Below, one piece after another: positions 29,170 through 38,950 of a DNA stretch of 64,000 nucleotides (within the stretch, counting starts at the first letter, position 1; each line of letters opens with the position of its first letter). A program made the translations under genes and the position numbers. The stretch comes from Marinomonas hwangdonensis (lineage in GTDB: Bacteria; Pseudomonadota; Gammaproteobacteria; Pseudomonadales; Marinomonadaceae), in contig NZ_RIZG01000005.1 of NCBI RefSeq assembly GCF_003721245.1, positions 186,001-250,000 of the forward strand, read 5' to 3'. Below the pieces are notes generated by a model, which made no database searches, had not been told where the DNA came from, and worked only from the letters and a program-made list of their open reading frames with translations.

Positions 29170-29258
29170 ATGAGTCCTTCAACAGTAAATCACCAACAAT
29201 AAATAACCCAAAATCACTCACAAACAATCAGTAAATAGACAGTCAATCTGGACGCTGG

Positions 29259-30365
29259 TTAAGCGTTGACGGCTTGCTTACTGGCTTCTATAGCATCTTC
29301 AAGACAAGCGTTGAAGGCGTCTATAGGGAAATCTGACGTCACCACAGCCGTGCCTAACTCAGCAAGTAATACCAAACGTAGGTTGCCATCTAACACTTTT
29401 TTATCCAGCGCCATACGCTCAATAAACTGATCTGGCGTCATAGTACTCGGTGGCAAGGTGGGCAGATTGGCCGCTTGAAATAATGCCACAGATCGACTCA
29501 CATCTTGTTCCGTTAGGCTGCCCATACGCCAAGAAAGATCAACGGCTAACACGCTGCCGGCAGCGACCGCTTCACCATGCAACCAGTTACCGTAACCCAT
29601 TTCGGTTTCAATGGCGTGACCGAAAGTGTGACCTAGGTTCAAAATAGCACGAAGACCACCCTCTCTCTCATCCTGCGCGACCACATTCGCTTTTGCTAAA
29701 CAGGAACGATAAATGGCATCACTGATTTTGTCATTGTCCAACGCCATTAGCTGAGGCATGACTTGCTCCAGCCAATCAAAAAATGGCGTGTCGCAAATCA
29801 GGCCATACTTAATCACTTCCGCCATGCCCGCAGATAACTCTCGCTGAGGCAGCGTTGATAAGGTTTCAGTATCTATGATCACCGCTTGCGGCTGGTAAAA
29901 CGCGCCAATCATGTTCTTTCCAAGCGGGTGATTCACTCCAGTTTTGCCGCCCACTGACGAATCCACTTGAGACAACAAGGTTGTCGGCACTTGAATAAAC
30001 GGCACACCTCGCTGATAGGTCGCAGCAGCAAAGCCCGCCATGTCTCCTACCACGCCTCCCCCTAAAGCAATTACCGTCGTAGTGCGGTTATGCTTGGCTT
30101 CTAGCAAAGCCGACATAATAATCCCATAGGTGTCTAGTGTTTTATAGACTTCACCATCTGGCAAAATACAGGTATCAACGTGGTAATCTTCAGACAGCAT
30201 AGACACCATAGACGCCAAATACAAAGGGGCGATGGTATCATTGGTCACTATCATGACCTGCTTGCCAGAAATAGCCTCATCGAAAAGGGCTTTTTGATGA
30301 CGAAGGCCTTGGCCGATATAAATAGGGTAACTGCGATCACCCAGATCAACGGTTAACGTTTGCAT
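29259..30365 (-). CDS. aroB: 3-dehydroquinate synthase
   Basis: A 368-residue NAD- and metal-dependent enzyme of the shikimate pathway that cyclises DAHP to 3-dehydroquinate. Seen: [51 protein letters not shown] and [12 protein letters not shown], which carry the NAD-binding and metal-binding residues. The ATG shares one base with the aroK stop (TGATG), giving translational coupling. Confidence 0.97.
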   Translation of the reverse strand: MQTLTVDLGDRSYPIYIGQGLRHQKALFDEAISGKQVMIVTNDTIAPLYLASMVSMLSEDYHVDTCILPDGEVYKTLDTYGIIMSALLEAKHNRTTTVIALGGGVVGDMAGFAAATYQRGVPFIQVPTTLLSQVDSSVGGKTGVNHPLGKNMIGAFYQPQAVIIDTETLSTLPQRELSAGMAEVIKYGLICDTPFFDWLEQVMPQLMALDNDKISDAIYRSCLAKANVVAQDEREGGLRAILNLGHTFGHAIETEMGYGNWLHGEAVAAGSVLAVDLSWRMGSLTEQDVSRSVALFQAANLPTLPPSTMTPDQFIERMALDKKVLDGNLRLVLLAELGTAVVTSDFPIDAFNACLEDAIEASKQAVNA

Positions 30366-30913
30366 CAGGATACAATAATCTCCGTATTAAGATGGCGCTT
30401 GATCGCCGCCAATACTTTGTTGGCGACCGACCTTGGATGACGCGCATCGGTTTCAATAACCAAAGTCGCCACCTCTTTGTATAAAGGGTCACGTACTTCA
30501 AACAGTTTTTTTAGGGTCGCTCGTGGATCACCCGTTTGCAAAAGAGGACGGTGGGTACTTTTTGAAGTCCGATACAGTTGCTGAGCGACCGAGGCGTATA
30601 AGTACACCACTAACGCATTTTCATGCAGAATATCTCGATTTTCTTCGCGCATAACGATACCGCCACCCGTCGCCAATACACAGTCTTGGGTTTTTGACTG
30701 AACTATGTCGGCTAGTGCTTGAGTTTCACGGCGACGAAAACCGTCCTCACCTTCTTTTTCAAAGATCCAAGAAATGTCGGCACCGGCGTTATCTTCTATC
30801 ACTTTATCTAAGTCATAGAATTCTTTGCCCATTGACTGGGAGATCAAGCGACCTATCGTCGTTTTTCCCGCGCCCATGGGCCCTACTAAAATAATATTGG
30901 GGACTTTTGTCAT
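30365..30913 (-). CDS. aroK: Shikimate kinase
   Basis: A 182-residue P-loop kinase that phosphorylates shikimate in aromatic amino acid synthesis. Seen: [19 protein letters not shown] (Walker A), the shikimate-binding D-x-D region [29 protein letters not shown] and RPLL in the lid. The ATG at 30913 gives the family-typical start [11 protein letters not shown]; an in-frame TTG lies three codons earlier with no better ribosome site. It ends by one-base overlap with aroB. Confidence 0.96.
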   Translation of the reverse strand: MTKVPNIILVGPMGAGKTTIGRLISQSMGKEFYDLDKVIEDNAGADISWIFEKEGEDGFRRRETQALADIVQSKTQDCVLATGGGIVMREENRDILHENALVVYLYASVAQQLYRTSKSTHRPLLQTGDPRATLKKLFEVRDPLYKEVATLVIETDARHPRSVANKVLAAIKRHLNTEIIVS

Positions 30914-30955
30914 TGTATTCAATTACATCGGAATTAAGCAGATTTAGACCGTGGC

Positions 30956-32146
30956 CTAGTTATCTGACATTTGTAGCAGCTTTGGTGTAATAAATACAAG
31001 CAATTCAACCTTTTCTTGCTGTTCAGTACGCCTTTTAAACAGAGCACCCACCCAGGGAATGTCACTGAAAAACGGCACACGACTTTCATACTCAAAACGC
31101 TCTTCGCGAAAAATCCCGCCTAACACCAGTGTTTCTTGGTTTTTCACCACAACCTGCGTGTTTAGACGATTTGTTTTTAAGCTAGGTACGCCATTGACGA
31201 GATCACCAACAGAATCTTGGTGAATATTGAGCGACAATAAAATGTGGTTGCCTTCTTTTACAAGGGGGGTCACCTCTAAAACCAAAGCGGCTTGACGAAA
31301 CTCGACGCTCACCTTGTCGTCGTTGACAGTCTGATACGGCACTTCTGTTCCTGATTCAATGCGGGCAGCTTGACCTTCGGAAGTGACGATCTTTGGCTTC
31401 GAAATCACATTAGCAAGCCCCTCACTCTCCATCATATCTAGGGTAAACCCCAATAGCCCCGACCCACCCACACCAGATAGCCCCAAACTGGCTGAGGGTG
31501 CCAAGGCGCCTAAGTCCACCGCACCGCCGATAGACGAACGAATACCGTCTGATAATTTGGCTTGCCAGTTTACCCCAAACTGGGATTGGGCCGTCCGACT
31601 CACTTGGGCGATCTGCGCACTAATTTCTATTTGCCTAAGGGGGGAGTCAAGCCAGACTAAGGTTTCTTCAATGTCAAAGAAGGAATCGCAGCGATTCGCA
31701 ACAATAGAATTGGTCCTATTATCGACAATGAAAGACAAAGCGGGGTACAAAGCCTGCAAATGCGCACCCACCGTTTCCGCCTTAGCGTGTTTTAGTACCC
31801 AATAAGCCCTAGGGCAATGATCAACAGCGTCTTCATTTTTTGCGACTAAAGACGGTGTGTCAGGCAGCAACACTGCGACTTTACCCTGCCATTCAAGTTT
31901 TACATTAGGATGTTGAGCCACCGCTTCCATAACGCCTTTCCAACTGGCGTCTTTAATAGAAAGCGTTAAAACCGTATCTATTTCTGGGCTGATAATAACA
32001 CTTTCATTCATTTTCGACGCCAGCCAAGGCAGTACTTCTTGCAGTGAGCGTGACTCAAAATACACATCCATCGCTGGCAACGCACGAGAGAACAAGAGCG
32101 TTCCGAGCAATCCAAGCAACAATAACACTTTCCTTTTTTTAGTCAC
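30956..32146 (-). CDS. Short PilQ/HofQ-type secretin
   Basis: A 396-residue exported secretin, far shorter than PilQ of Pseudomonas (over 700) but near the size of E. coli HofQ and the Haemophilus ComE competence secretins. Seen: a cleavable signal (LLLLGLLGTLLFSRALP), an STN-like start (VYFESRSLQEVLPWLASKM), one N1-type domain, and the secretin core with VISKPKIVTSEGQAARIESG, VPSLKTNRLNTQVVVKNQET and VPFFSDIPWVGALF. It would form the outer-membrane gate for a DNA-uptake or type IV pilus. Start is GTG, overlapping the end of the preceding gene by eight bases. AMIN peptidoglycan-binding domains are absent. Confidence 0.85.
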   Translation of the reverse strand: MTKKRKVLLLLGLLGTLLFSRALPAMDVYFESRSLQEVLPWLASKMNESVIISPEIDTVLTLSIKDASWKGVMEAVAQHPNVKLEWQGKVAVLLPDTPSLVAKNEDAVDHCPRAYWVLKHAKAETVGAHLQALYPALSFIVDNRTNSIVANRCDSFFDIEETLVWLDSPLRQIEISAQIAQVSRTAQSQFGVNWQAKLSDGIRSSIGGAVDLGALAPSASLGLSGVGGSGLLGFTLDMMESEGLANVISKPKIVTSEGQAARIESGTEVPYQTVNDDKVSVEFRQAALVLEVTPLVKEGNHILLSLNIHQDSVGDLVNGVPSLKTNRLNTQVVVKNQETLVLGGIFREERFEYESRVPFFSDIPWVGALFKRRTEQQEKVELLVFITPKLLQMSDN

Positions 32147-32849
32147 CTTGCCCCCCTGTAGTGGCTGTCACTATCGTTTGCGGCACCCCATCTATTGCTA
32201 CCAAGGTAATGGACTGCAAGCTCACAGACTGAACGGTGACACCCGCTTCTGGCAACCAGATTCCTGCTGTGACCCATTGGGGATTATTCTGATAAGAAAT
32301 CAACGCCGAGGCATGCGCGTCATTTCGCATGGTCGATAGAATCTGCCAATCATTAGGATGAAAGCGGTCTGTTCGTAATCTGACAGGCAACCAGTTTTGA
32401 TAAGTTCGATTGTTAACAGGTTGAGCCATGCTCATCTCTAATCGCCCGTACCATTGACCATTTGTCTGCCTTTTCCACACCGCCGAGCGCAAGGTGAGAG
32501 CAGACTTTTCTTCAACGGTTTCCTGAAAATGTTGCCACTCCAAAATTGAGGCCGTGCCCTCAACTTGCCATTGCGTTGGCAAACCCTTCAATGTGGCAAT
32601 GACCTTGTGTTGCACCCAAGGCATATCGCTGAACACAAGCTGCTTTATGCGTTGAGCTTGATGCTGCGTCTGCTGCCAAGCTGTATCTATTTGGCTTTCT
32701 ATCAATGAGTGAGTATTCACATCGCTCAGCGATCTTGATAAAACGGGGTACCAAACCGCTACTTGCAACCCAAGCAACAAACACACAAGGGAGGCTTTTA
32801 TATCAGACGACAAAAAAACGTTATTTTTGATGTATTTTGATAAAGGCAT
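32139..32849 (-). CDS. Pilus/competence assembly protein, PilO/PilP-like position
   Basis: A 236-residue single-pass membrane protein: short cytosolic start, one transmembrane helix (about 18-36, ASLVCLLLGLQVAVWYPVLS), a helical segment, then beta-rich periplasmic parts. The C-terminal 45 residues (WVTAGIWLPEAGVTVQSVSL, then VAIDGVPQTIV) resemble the short HR-domain of PilP/GspC proteins. It could combine PilO- and PilP-like roles. The ATG at 32849 is chosen for its perfect AAGGAGGT ribosome site, inside the end of the upstream gene; a frame starting 18 residues earlier lacks it. Family assignment rests on position and topology. Confidence 0.7.
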   Translation of the reverse strand: MPLSKYIKNNVFLSSDIKASLVCLLLGLQVAVWYPVLSRSLSDVNTHSLIESQIDTAWQQTQHQAQRIKQLVFSDMPWVQHKVIATLKGLPTQWQVEGTASILEWQHFQETVEEKSALTLRSAVWKRQTNGQWYGRLEMSMAQPVNNRTYQNWLPVRLRTDRFHPNDWQILSTMRNDAHASALISYQNNPQWVTAGIWLPEAGVTVQSVSLQSITLVAIDGVPQTIVTATTGGQGD

Positions 32850-33789
32850 CGACCACCTCCTTTTGATAACTGAGAGAAGTGGCTTGATGTGGCTGTTGAT
32901 CAAGTTCCCAGTGCCAGTCCGGATAACGCCTACGCCACTGGGTCAATAATCTATCCAACTCTTGCTGAGGTAGCGTCATGTGCAAATGGGTTGACGGTGT
33001 TTCTGCTATAAAGTGACCAATCCGAACGGAATCAGGTAAACCTTGTACCAAAGACAGTGTTGAATGGACAAAGTCATCGGAACTCAACACCGACAACCAT
33101 TCTTGCTGAGCAGCGCGTTTCTCCTGATAGCGCGACACCATCTCGCTTACCTTCCCCTCGAGGTGCGCGTAGTACAAAAACGCAGTACTGTGTATAAGCA
33201 AGCTCAACCCAATCAAACCGATCCAAAGTCGTCGGGCGTGTTTACGTTGCTCTGCTTCGGGTTGATACACCGACAGTGAGTACTGCGAGCACCGTGACCA
33301 AGACAGTCCATTTTGCGCAACTTGGTTACAACGACTCCATGGCACCAACAAACATGCTTGAGTCCGTCGCTTAAACGGTGCTAATAACCGCTCAACCCAC
33401 TCAGACGAGCAGGCAAAAACCGTTAACACGGCGGCACCTTGATCAACCTCTTGATACTGATAACAATAAAACAGCGAATCTGGTGCAGAGAAAGTGGTTT
33501 CTGTTGCGAAACTAAGGGCGGCTAAAGGTCTAAGGGCTGGCGATATGCGATCTTCAATTCTATGCTCAGAGACAGACAACCACGCATCGGGCACTACGAC
33601 AATGCAACGACCTGCTTTTTTCAGCGTATCGACTGACAGGGTTTGCTGAATAGAAGCGAGCTTAGTGGCATCAGGGAGCGCATTGTCTGAAACGCTAGGC
33701 TGGAACAATCGAGTGTAATTGGCGGGGTCAACGAGCGTACAACACTCAGCAGAATAGATCGCTAGCTTAAAGCGAGATGAGAGCTTCAT
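32821..33789 (-). CDS. Pilus/competence assembly protein, PilM-PilN or GspL-like
   Basis: A 322-residue protein with a cytosolic domain (about 1-190), one transmembrane helix (about 193-213, LWIGLIGLSLLIHSTAFLYY) and a periplasmic coiled/ferredoxin-like end. This is the topology of GspL, or of PilM joined to PilN. The stretch RCIVVVPDAWLSVSEHRIED, followed by SFATETTF, resembles the actin-like part of PilM/GspL. Sequence similarity is too faint for a firm name. It starts the three-gene operon and is divergent from mrcA, exactly where pilM normally begins. Confidence 0.7.
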   Translation of the reverse strand: MKLSSRFKLAIYSAECCTLVDPANYTRLFQPSVSDNALPDATKLASIQQTLSVDTLKKAGRCIVVVPDAWLSVSEHRIEDRISPALRPLAALSFATETTFSAPDSLFYCYQYQEVDQGAAVLTVFACSSEWVERLLAPFKRRTQACLLVPWSRCNQVAQNGLSWSRCSQYSLSVYQPEAEQRKHARRLWIGLIGLSLLIHSTAFLYYAHLEGKVSEMVSRYQEKRAAQQEWLSVLSSDDFVHSTLSLVQGLPDSVRIGHFIAETPSTHLHMTLPQQELDRLLTQWRRRYPDWHWELDQQPHQATSLSYQKEVVDAFIKIHQK

Positions 33790-33906
33790 ATTTCATCCTT
33801 GAAATGACAAGCAAGTGTGTATTTTTTGTGTGATAACTTTATTTGATTTTTAAACAATAACACGATTTGATGCAAATTTAACCGACTATTGACGGTTTAT
33901 CTTCGG

Positions 33907-33912
33907 TATAAT
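33907..33912 (+). promoter_or_regulatory. Likely -10 element of mrcA
   Basis: A perfect TATAAT lies 35 bases before the mrcA ATG. A TTGACG lies only 12 bases upstream, too close to be its -35, so the -35 is weak or the site is activator-dependent. Confidence 0.45.
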
Positions 33913-33946
33913 CATTCTTTTTTACCCAGCACTTACTTAGGTTAAT

Positions 33947-36391
33947 ATGGCTAAGACACTCAAAATACTTCTTCTTCTCGGCGCTCTTGGCGCACTAAGT
34001 GCGGTTGGCATTGTTTACGCTGTGTATTACAACGTGAAAGACAATATCCCCTCCGTTGCCGAACTAAAAGATATTGAGTTGCGCATTCCCCTTCGTATCT
34101 ACACCTCTGACAATAAGCTAATTGGTGAATTTGGTGAGCAGCGCCGTACGCCTATTCAGTTTGAGGATATCCCTGAAAACTTGGCTAATGCCATCTTGGC
34201 GGCTGAAGACAGTAATTTTTACTATCACCCAGGTGTTGATATTATCGGCTTAGGTCGAGCCGCCTTTCAGCTAGTGACGACCGGAGAAAAGCAAGGTGGC
34301 GGCAGCACTATTACCATGCAGGTGGCACGTAACTACTTTTTATCCTTCGAGCAAACTTACACACGCAAATTTACTGAGATTTTTATTGCGTTAAAAATGG
34401 AGCGCGAATTAAGCAAAGAAGAAATTCTTGAGCTCTATGTGAATAAAATCTACTTGGGTAATCGCGCCTACGGATTTGAAGCCGCCGCACAAGTTTATTA
34501 TGGCAAGTCACTTGATCAACTCGACCTTGCGCAGCTTGCTATGATTGCGGGGTTGCCTAAGGCCCCTTCTCGCTTTAATCCAGTTGTGAATCCTTCCAGA
34601 TCTCTTATCCGACGCAACTGGATACTCCAGCGCATGTTGTCGCTGGGCATGATAGATAAAGACGCCTATCAAACCGCGGTAGAATCTCCTATTACGGCAA
34701 AAAATCACGGCGTGAGGCCGGACATTGAGGCAAACTATATCGCCGAAATGGTCCGTTTAGAACTGTATGATACCTTCGGCGATGATCTTTACAATAACGG
34801 CATGACGGTATACACCACAATCCTTTCAGAACGTCAAAAAGCCGCTAATGATGCCATTTATCAAGGCGTACTCGATTATGATATGCGTCACGGCTACCGT
34901 GGTTCTATTGAAACTCGAATCGATTTAATCGACGCCCCACTCGATGAACAAACTCAAGCCCTGCAAGATATTCCACGGTTCCGCGACTGGCAAACAGCCT
35001 TGATACTGTCTGTGGAAGAAACGACGGCTGACGCTCGCTTAGCAAATGGAGAACGCACAACTCTACCATGGGATTCCATAAAGTGGGCAAAAGCCTATAT
35101 TAATGAAGACACTTGGGGCCCTGCTCCAAGTAAGGTAGCTGATGTATTAGTGCCCGGCGACATAGTTCGTCTTCGCCCCGACAGCGACGTTGAATGGTTG
35201 TTAGCGCAAAAACCTACCGTACAAAGCGCATTAATTTCGTTGAACAGCAAAGATGGCGCTATCGAAGCCTTGGTGGGTGGATTTGATTTCTTTGTGAATA
35301 AATTCAACCGGATAACCCAGTCAAAGCGCCAGCCAGGATCTAACTTCAAACCCTTCGTTTATGCTAATGCTTTGGATAAAGGTTACACCGCCGCCAGCAT
35401 TATTAACGATGCTCCGGTGGTATTTAATGATAGTAATTTGGCGTCTGCGTGGCGGCCAACAAACGATGGCGGTAAGTTTTATGGCCCTACTCGCCTACGT
35501 CAAGCACTCTACCGCTCACAAAATGTGGTATCCGTTCGACTGCTTGATGAACTGGGCATACAATCTACTTTAGAGTTTTTAAAGCGATTTGGATTCGATC
35601 CAAATGAATTACCACACAACCTTTCCTTATCTTTAGGCAGTGCGAACTTATCGCCGTTACAAATAGCGACAGGCTACGCGGTTTTTTCTAATGGAGGCTA
35701 TCAAGTGCAGCCTTACCTAATTAGCAGTGTTATCGATCGACACGGGGAAAGTATCTTCGAAGCCACTCCCGTTACCGTCTGTTCTACCTGCACTCCGCTG
35801 GAAAAAACCACCGACAACGAACTTCAAATGGGTTTATTTGAAACGACACAAGGTATTATGAGCCTTCCTATGGCGCCACAGGTATTAGACCCAGAAGTAA
35901 ACTTTATCGTTTACGATATGTTACGCGATGTTATCCAATATGGTACCGGACGACGCGCCCGCGTACTCCAACGAGATGATATAGCAGGTAAAACAGGCAC
36001 CACCAATGAAGGGCGTGACGCCTGGTTTTCAGGTTTCAATGGAGACATTGTCACATCAGTCTGGAGTGGCTTTGATAATTCAACACCGCTTGGGCGTGGC
36101 GAATGGGGTGGTTCAGTTTCATTACCGTCATGGATAGACTACATGCGCAGCGCCTTAAAAGACTCACCACCTGCGTACGTACACAAACCGTCTTCGTTAG
36201 TAACCGTTCGTATTGATCCCAATACGGGGGAACGAGCTTTACCAGGACAAACTGATGCGATTTTTGAAATTTTTAGACAAGAATATGTACCACCCCAACG
36301 CAACCTCCCTCTCCCCATTTTAAATAATGGGGTAGGCAGCGATTCACAAGAAAGCCCTCAACAGAACAACATTCTAGAAAATCTATTTTAG
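33947..36391 (+). CDS. mrcA: Penicillin-binding protein 1A
   Basis: An 814-residue bifunctional peptidoglycan synthase anchored by an N-terminal helix (about 8-27). The glycosyltransferase domain shows the catalytic-glutamate motif EDSNFYYHPG (87-96) and GGSTITMQVARNYFLS. The OB-like insert follows, then the transpeptidase domain with the serine motif QPGSNFKPF (S-x-x-K), SQN, and AGKTGTTNEGRDAWFSGF (K-T-G). Length and order match PBP1A, which builds side-wall peptidoglycan. The gene is divergent from the pilus operon, the standard gammaproteobacterial arrangement. Confidence 0.97.
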   Translation: MAKTLKILLLLGALGALSAVGIVYAVYYNVKDNIPSVAELKDIELRIPLRIYTSDNKLIGEFGEQRRTPIQFEDIPENLANAILAAEDSNFYYHPGVDIIGLGRAAFQLVTTGEKQGGGSTITMQVARNYFLSFEQTYTRKFTEIFIALKMERELSKEEILELYVNKIYLGNRAYGFEAAAQVYYGKSLDQLDLAQLAMIAGLPKAPSRFNPVVNPSRSLIRRNWILQRMLSLGMIDKDAYQTAVESPITAKNHGVRPDIEANYIAEMVRLELYDTFGDDLYNNGMTVYTTILSERQKAANDAIYQGVLDYDMRHGYRGSIETRIDLIDAPLDEQTQALQDIPRFRDWQTALILSVEETTADARLANGERTTLPWDSIKWAKAYINEDTWGPAPSKVADVLVPGDIVRLRPDSDVEWLLAQKPTVQSALISLNSKDGAIEALVGGFDFFVNKFNRITQSKRQPGSNFKPFVYANALDKGYTAASIINDAPVVFNDSNLASAWRPTNDGGKFYGPTRLRQALYRSQNVVSVRLLDELGIQSTLEFLKRFGFDPNELPHNLSLSLGSANLSPLQIATGYAVFSNGGYQVQPYLISSVIDRHGESIFEATPVTVCSTCTPLEKTTDNELQMGLFETTQGIMSLPMAPQVLDPEVNFIVYDMLRDVIQYGTGRRARVLQRDDIAGKTGTTNEGRDAWFSGFNGDIVTSVWSGFDNSTPLGRGEWGGSVSLPSWIDYMRSALKDSPPAYVHKPSSLVTVRIDPNTGERALPGQTDAIFEIFRQEYVPPQRNLPLPILNNGVGSDSQESPQQNNILENLF

Positions 36392-36450
36392 CCAAGGTGT
36401 TTTTGACCACAGCATTTTTGAACGCTGTATTTTTAGGCTGAAAGAAGCAA

Positions 36451-36486
36451 AAAAAAGCGATGCTCTGTTAAGAGCATCGCTTTTTT
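36451..36486. terminator. Bidirectional terminator between mrcA and malic enzyme gene
   Basis: AAAAAAGCGATGCTC and GAGCATCGCTTTTTT arms with a six-base loop; serves both converging genes. Confidence 0.95.
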
Positions 36487-36501
36487 ATACTAAAAAATCG
36501 C

Positions 36502-37770
36502 TTAGGCACCAAAGTGCTCAAGGTTTTCAAGCGGGTAGAAATCTGGGTATGGAAGCATTGCTACGCCAGAGTCCACTGCGGCTTGAGCCACAGCGGCAGA
36601 AACAACGTTCAGCAAACGAGAATCCATCGGCTTTGGCAAGATGTATTCTTTGCCAAAACTTAATGGTGCACCGCCGTACGCTTCAACCACATCCGCTGGC
36701 GCTTCTTCTTTGGCCAAATTCTTCAGTGCATGCACTGCAGCCACTTTCATTTCCTCATTGATCTTAGTCGCACGCACATCGAGCGCACCACGGAAAATGA
36801 AAGGGAAGCCAAGTACGTTGTTTACTTGGTTAGGGTAGTCAGAACGGCCTGTTGCCATGATCAAATCATCACGCGTGGCGCGAGCCAACGCTGGGTCAAT
36901 CTCTGGGTCTGGGTTAGAACAAGCAAAAACAACAGGGTTAGCCGCCATTTTTGATAGCTGCTCAGCCGTCAATAAATCTGGACCTGATACACCGATAAAT
37001 ACATCAGCACCATCGATCGCGTCATCAAGCGTACGCTTATCTGTATCAATCGCAAACATGGCTTTAAACTGATTCAAGTCATCACGACCTGAGTGGATCA
37101 CGCCCTTACGATCCAATACAAAAATATTGTCACGTTGCGCACCACAAGCAATGATCAGCTTCATACACGCTGTTGCAGCGGCACCCGCACCAAGACACAC
37201 AATCTTCGCATCAGCAATGTCTTTACCTTGAAGCTCAAGCGCATTCAACAGACCCGCTGCGGTAACGATCGCTGTACCGTGTTGGTCATCGTGGAACACA
37301 GGGATAGAACAACGCTCAATCAGCTGACGTTCAATCTCAAAACACTCAGGCGCCTTGATGTCTTCAAGGTTAATACCGCCATAGGTATTGGCAATACGAG
37401 CCACTGTATCGATAAAGGCTTGTGGACTTTCAGATTCTACTTCTACGTCAACCGAGTTAATGCCAGCAAAACGCTTAAACAATAGCCCCTTACCTTCCAT
37501 AACTGGCTTACTGGCCAAAGGACCTAAGTTACCTAAACCTAAAATAGCCGAACCATCAGAGATCACAGCAACCAAGTTACCTTTACCAGTGTAGCGGTAG
37601 GCATTTTCAGGGTCTTTCGCAATTTCACGGCAAGGCTCTGCTACACCAGGACTGTACGCTAATGCAAGGTCACGTGCTGTGGCTGTTGGCTTGTTAATGG
37701 TAATGCTTAATTTTCCTGGAACTGGGAATTCATGATAATCCAGTGCAGCTTGCTTTATATCTTCGGCCAT
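36502..37770 (-). CDS. maeB: NADP-dependent malic enzyme (short form)
   Basis: A 422-residue enzyme that decarboxylates malate to pyruvate, giving NADPH for biosynthesis. Seen: LAYSPGVAEPCREIA, GNLVAVISDGSAILGLGNLG, the catalytic-lysine segment GINLEDIKAPECFEIE, FHDDQHGTAIV (metal and substrate site), and the cofactor fold IVCLGAGAAATACMKLI. The phosphotransacetylase-like C-terminal domain of E. coli MaeB is absent, as in Pseudomonas. The ATG at 37770 gives the typical MAEDIKQAALDYHEFP start; a longer frame adds 17 unlikely residues. Confidence 0.93.
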   Translation of the reverse strand: MAEDIKQAALDYHEFPVPGKLSITINKPTATARDLALAYSPGVAEPCREIAKDPENAYRYTGKGNLVAVISDGSAILGLGNLGPLASKPVMEGKGLLFKRFAGINSVDVEVESESPQAFIDTVARIANTYGGINLEDIKAPECFEIERQLIERCSIPVFHDDQHGTAIVTAAGLLNALELQGKDIADAKIVCLGAGAAATACMKLIIACGAQRDNIFVLDRKGVIHSGRDDLNQFKAMFAIDTDKRTLDDAIDGADVFIGVSGPDLLTAEQLSKMAANPVVFACSNPDPEIDPALARATRDDLIMATGRSDYPNQVNNVLGFPFIFRGALDVRATKINEEMKVAAVHALKNLAKEEAPADVVEAYGGAPLSFGKEYILPKPMDSRLLNVVSAAVAQAAVDSGVAMLPYPDFYPLENLEHFGA

Positions 37771-37940
37771 TATGATGTTTCCGTCTCTTATGGTGTAGTT
37801 AATTAATATTATCGTAGACAACTGGCGTTTTACTCATGGGCTTTTTCAAAACCAATGCGGTAACGCCTTATAATTTTAGATTGTCAGAATAGTCGATCTC
37901 GGCACCACTTTAAAGCACAAACCCATAGGTAATTTCTATA

Positions 37941-38717
37941 TTACCAAAAAGCCGTTAACGACTTAGGGTCTCGTAAATCATTAGGGTGCCTTACGGTGAG
38001 AACCCAAGATTTAAAAGCGGAGTGTCGACTGTTTCTTTGATGCTGCCAGCCCCTTACCTCCACGACTTTACCTTCGAGGTAAAACACTTTTTGTGCAGGC
38101 CAATAATCAAGGACATTAGGTGGCAGATTAATAACAAGATCCTGGTCGGTCTCTAACCACCAACCCCCTCGGTTCTTTGTTACAGATGTGATGGTAACAC
38201 GAGAAAATGCAAAGCCAGCTTTTGGCTGCCACTGCAAATTTTGCTGCCATAATCCCTTTTTAGCAACTCGGGCCGCATTTTCTGCCGCCTCAAAACACGC
38301 TTGATAATCTAAGTTGGGAGGGACCGCGATGCGATAACCAAGCCCTCTGGATAGTAGCTGACTCGCCACTGAAATACGATCTTTATCGAAGAGATAGTAC
38401 AAATAACGACCGTATCGGTCGCGATCACTTTTCGCCGGCTCAATATAAACAAACGACCCAAGATGCGAGCGAACAAACTGCGTCGCCTCAACCGCAAAAG
38501 GCTCATGATTGCCTTTTTTGTGATCCAGTTCTGGGGTATCGATACCAACCAAACGTACTTTTCGACCGTCACTTAGATGGATGGTATCGCCATCCACTAC
38601 TCGTTCGATTCGAGCCTTTTCAAGTGCGCCTGTTGCCAGACACAGCTCATCGGCATCGGCCGCTACCGACAAAAACAAAAAAAGCGCCAAGTAAACTGGG
38701 CGCTTTTTTAATGCCAT
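37941..38717 (-). CDS. Secreted thermonuclease-family (SNase) nuclease
   Basis: A 258-residue exported nuclease with a signal peptide (LALFLFLSVAADADE) and a staphylococcal-nuclease fold: IERVVDGDTIHL, KVRLVGIDTPELDHKK and DRDRYGRYLYYLF. The Arg and Glu of RLVGIDTPE and the Arg of DRYGRYL correspond to the catalytic Arg35, Glu43 and Arg87 of the staphylococcal enzyme, so it should be active on DNA/RNA, with Ca2+. About 80 residues after the core are unassigned. The ATG at 38717 has GGTGGG at a good distance. Its start lies 17 bases after the rpmE stop, and codons 2-15 contain the rpmE terminator. Confidence 0.87.
   Translation of the reverse strand: MALKKRPVYLALFLFLSVAADADELCLATGALEKARIERVVDGDTIHLSDGRKVRLVGIDTPELDHKKGNHEPFAVEATQFVRSHLGSFVYIEPAKSDRDRYGRYLYYLFDKDRISVASQLLSRGLGYRIAVPPNLDYQACFEAAENAARVAKKGLWQQNLQWQPKAGFAFSRVTITSVTKNRGGWWLETDQDLVINLPPNVLDYWPAQKVFYLEGKVVEVRGWQHQRNSRHSAFKSWVLTVRHPNDLRDPKSLTAFW
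38678..38708 (-). terminator. rpmE terminator embedded in nuclease coding sequence
   Basis: Leftward: AAAAAAGCGCC, short loop, GGCGCTTTTTTTG. A stem of at least seven GC-rich pairs and T7 make a strong intrinsic terminator. The same bases encode residues 3-13 of the nuclease signal peptide. Confidence 0.85.
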
Positions 38718-38734
38718 CACTATCATCCCACCAA

Positions 38735-38950
38735 TTACTTAGTAGTACGACGTGCTCCGAAACGCTTGTTAAAGCGATCAACACGACCACCAGTGTCCAA
38801 CATTTTTTGCTGGCCTGTGTAGAATGGGTGACAGTTGCTACATACGTCGATGTGCATGTCTTTGCCCGCTGTGGAGTTAAGGCTCATCGTGTTACCACAC
38901 GTACAAGTTGCTGTAAGTGCAGAGTAATTTGGGTGGATATCTTTTTTCAT
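38735..38950 (-). CDS. rpmE: 50S ribosomal protein L31 (zinc-binding type)
   Basis: A 71-residue ribosomal protein starting MKKDIHPNY, with zinc ligands in ATCTCGN and [11 protein letters not shown], and the end [13 protein letters not shown]. Presence of the cysteines marks the zinc-containing (C+) form rather than the Zur-controlled zinc-free paralogue. The ATG at 38950 with AAGGTAACG upstream is chosen; a longer frame adds 23 residues. It is divergent from priA, as in E. coli and Pseudomonas. Confidence 0.96.
   Translation of the reverse strand: MKKDIHPNYSALTATCTCGNTMSLNSTAGKDMHIDVCSNCHPFYTGQQKMLDTGGRVDRFNKRFGARRTTK

Noticed and set aside
33889..33912. TTGACG...TATAAT as a full sigma-70 promoter for mrcA
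   Set aside because: The spacer is 12 bases, too short; only the -10 is kept.
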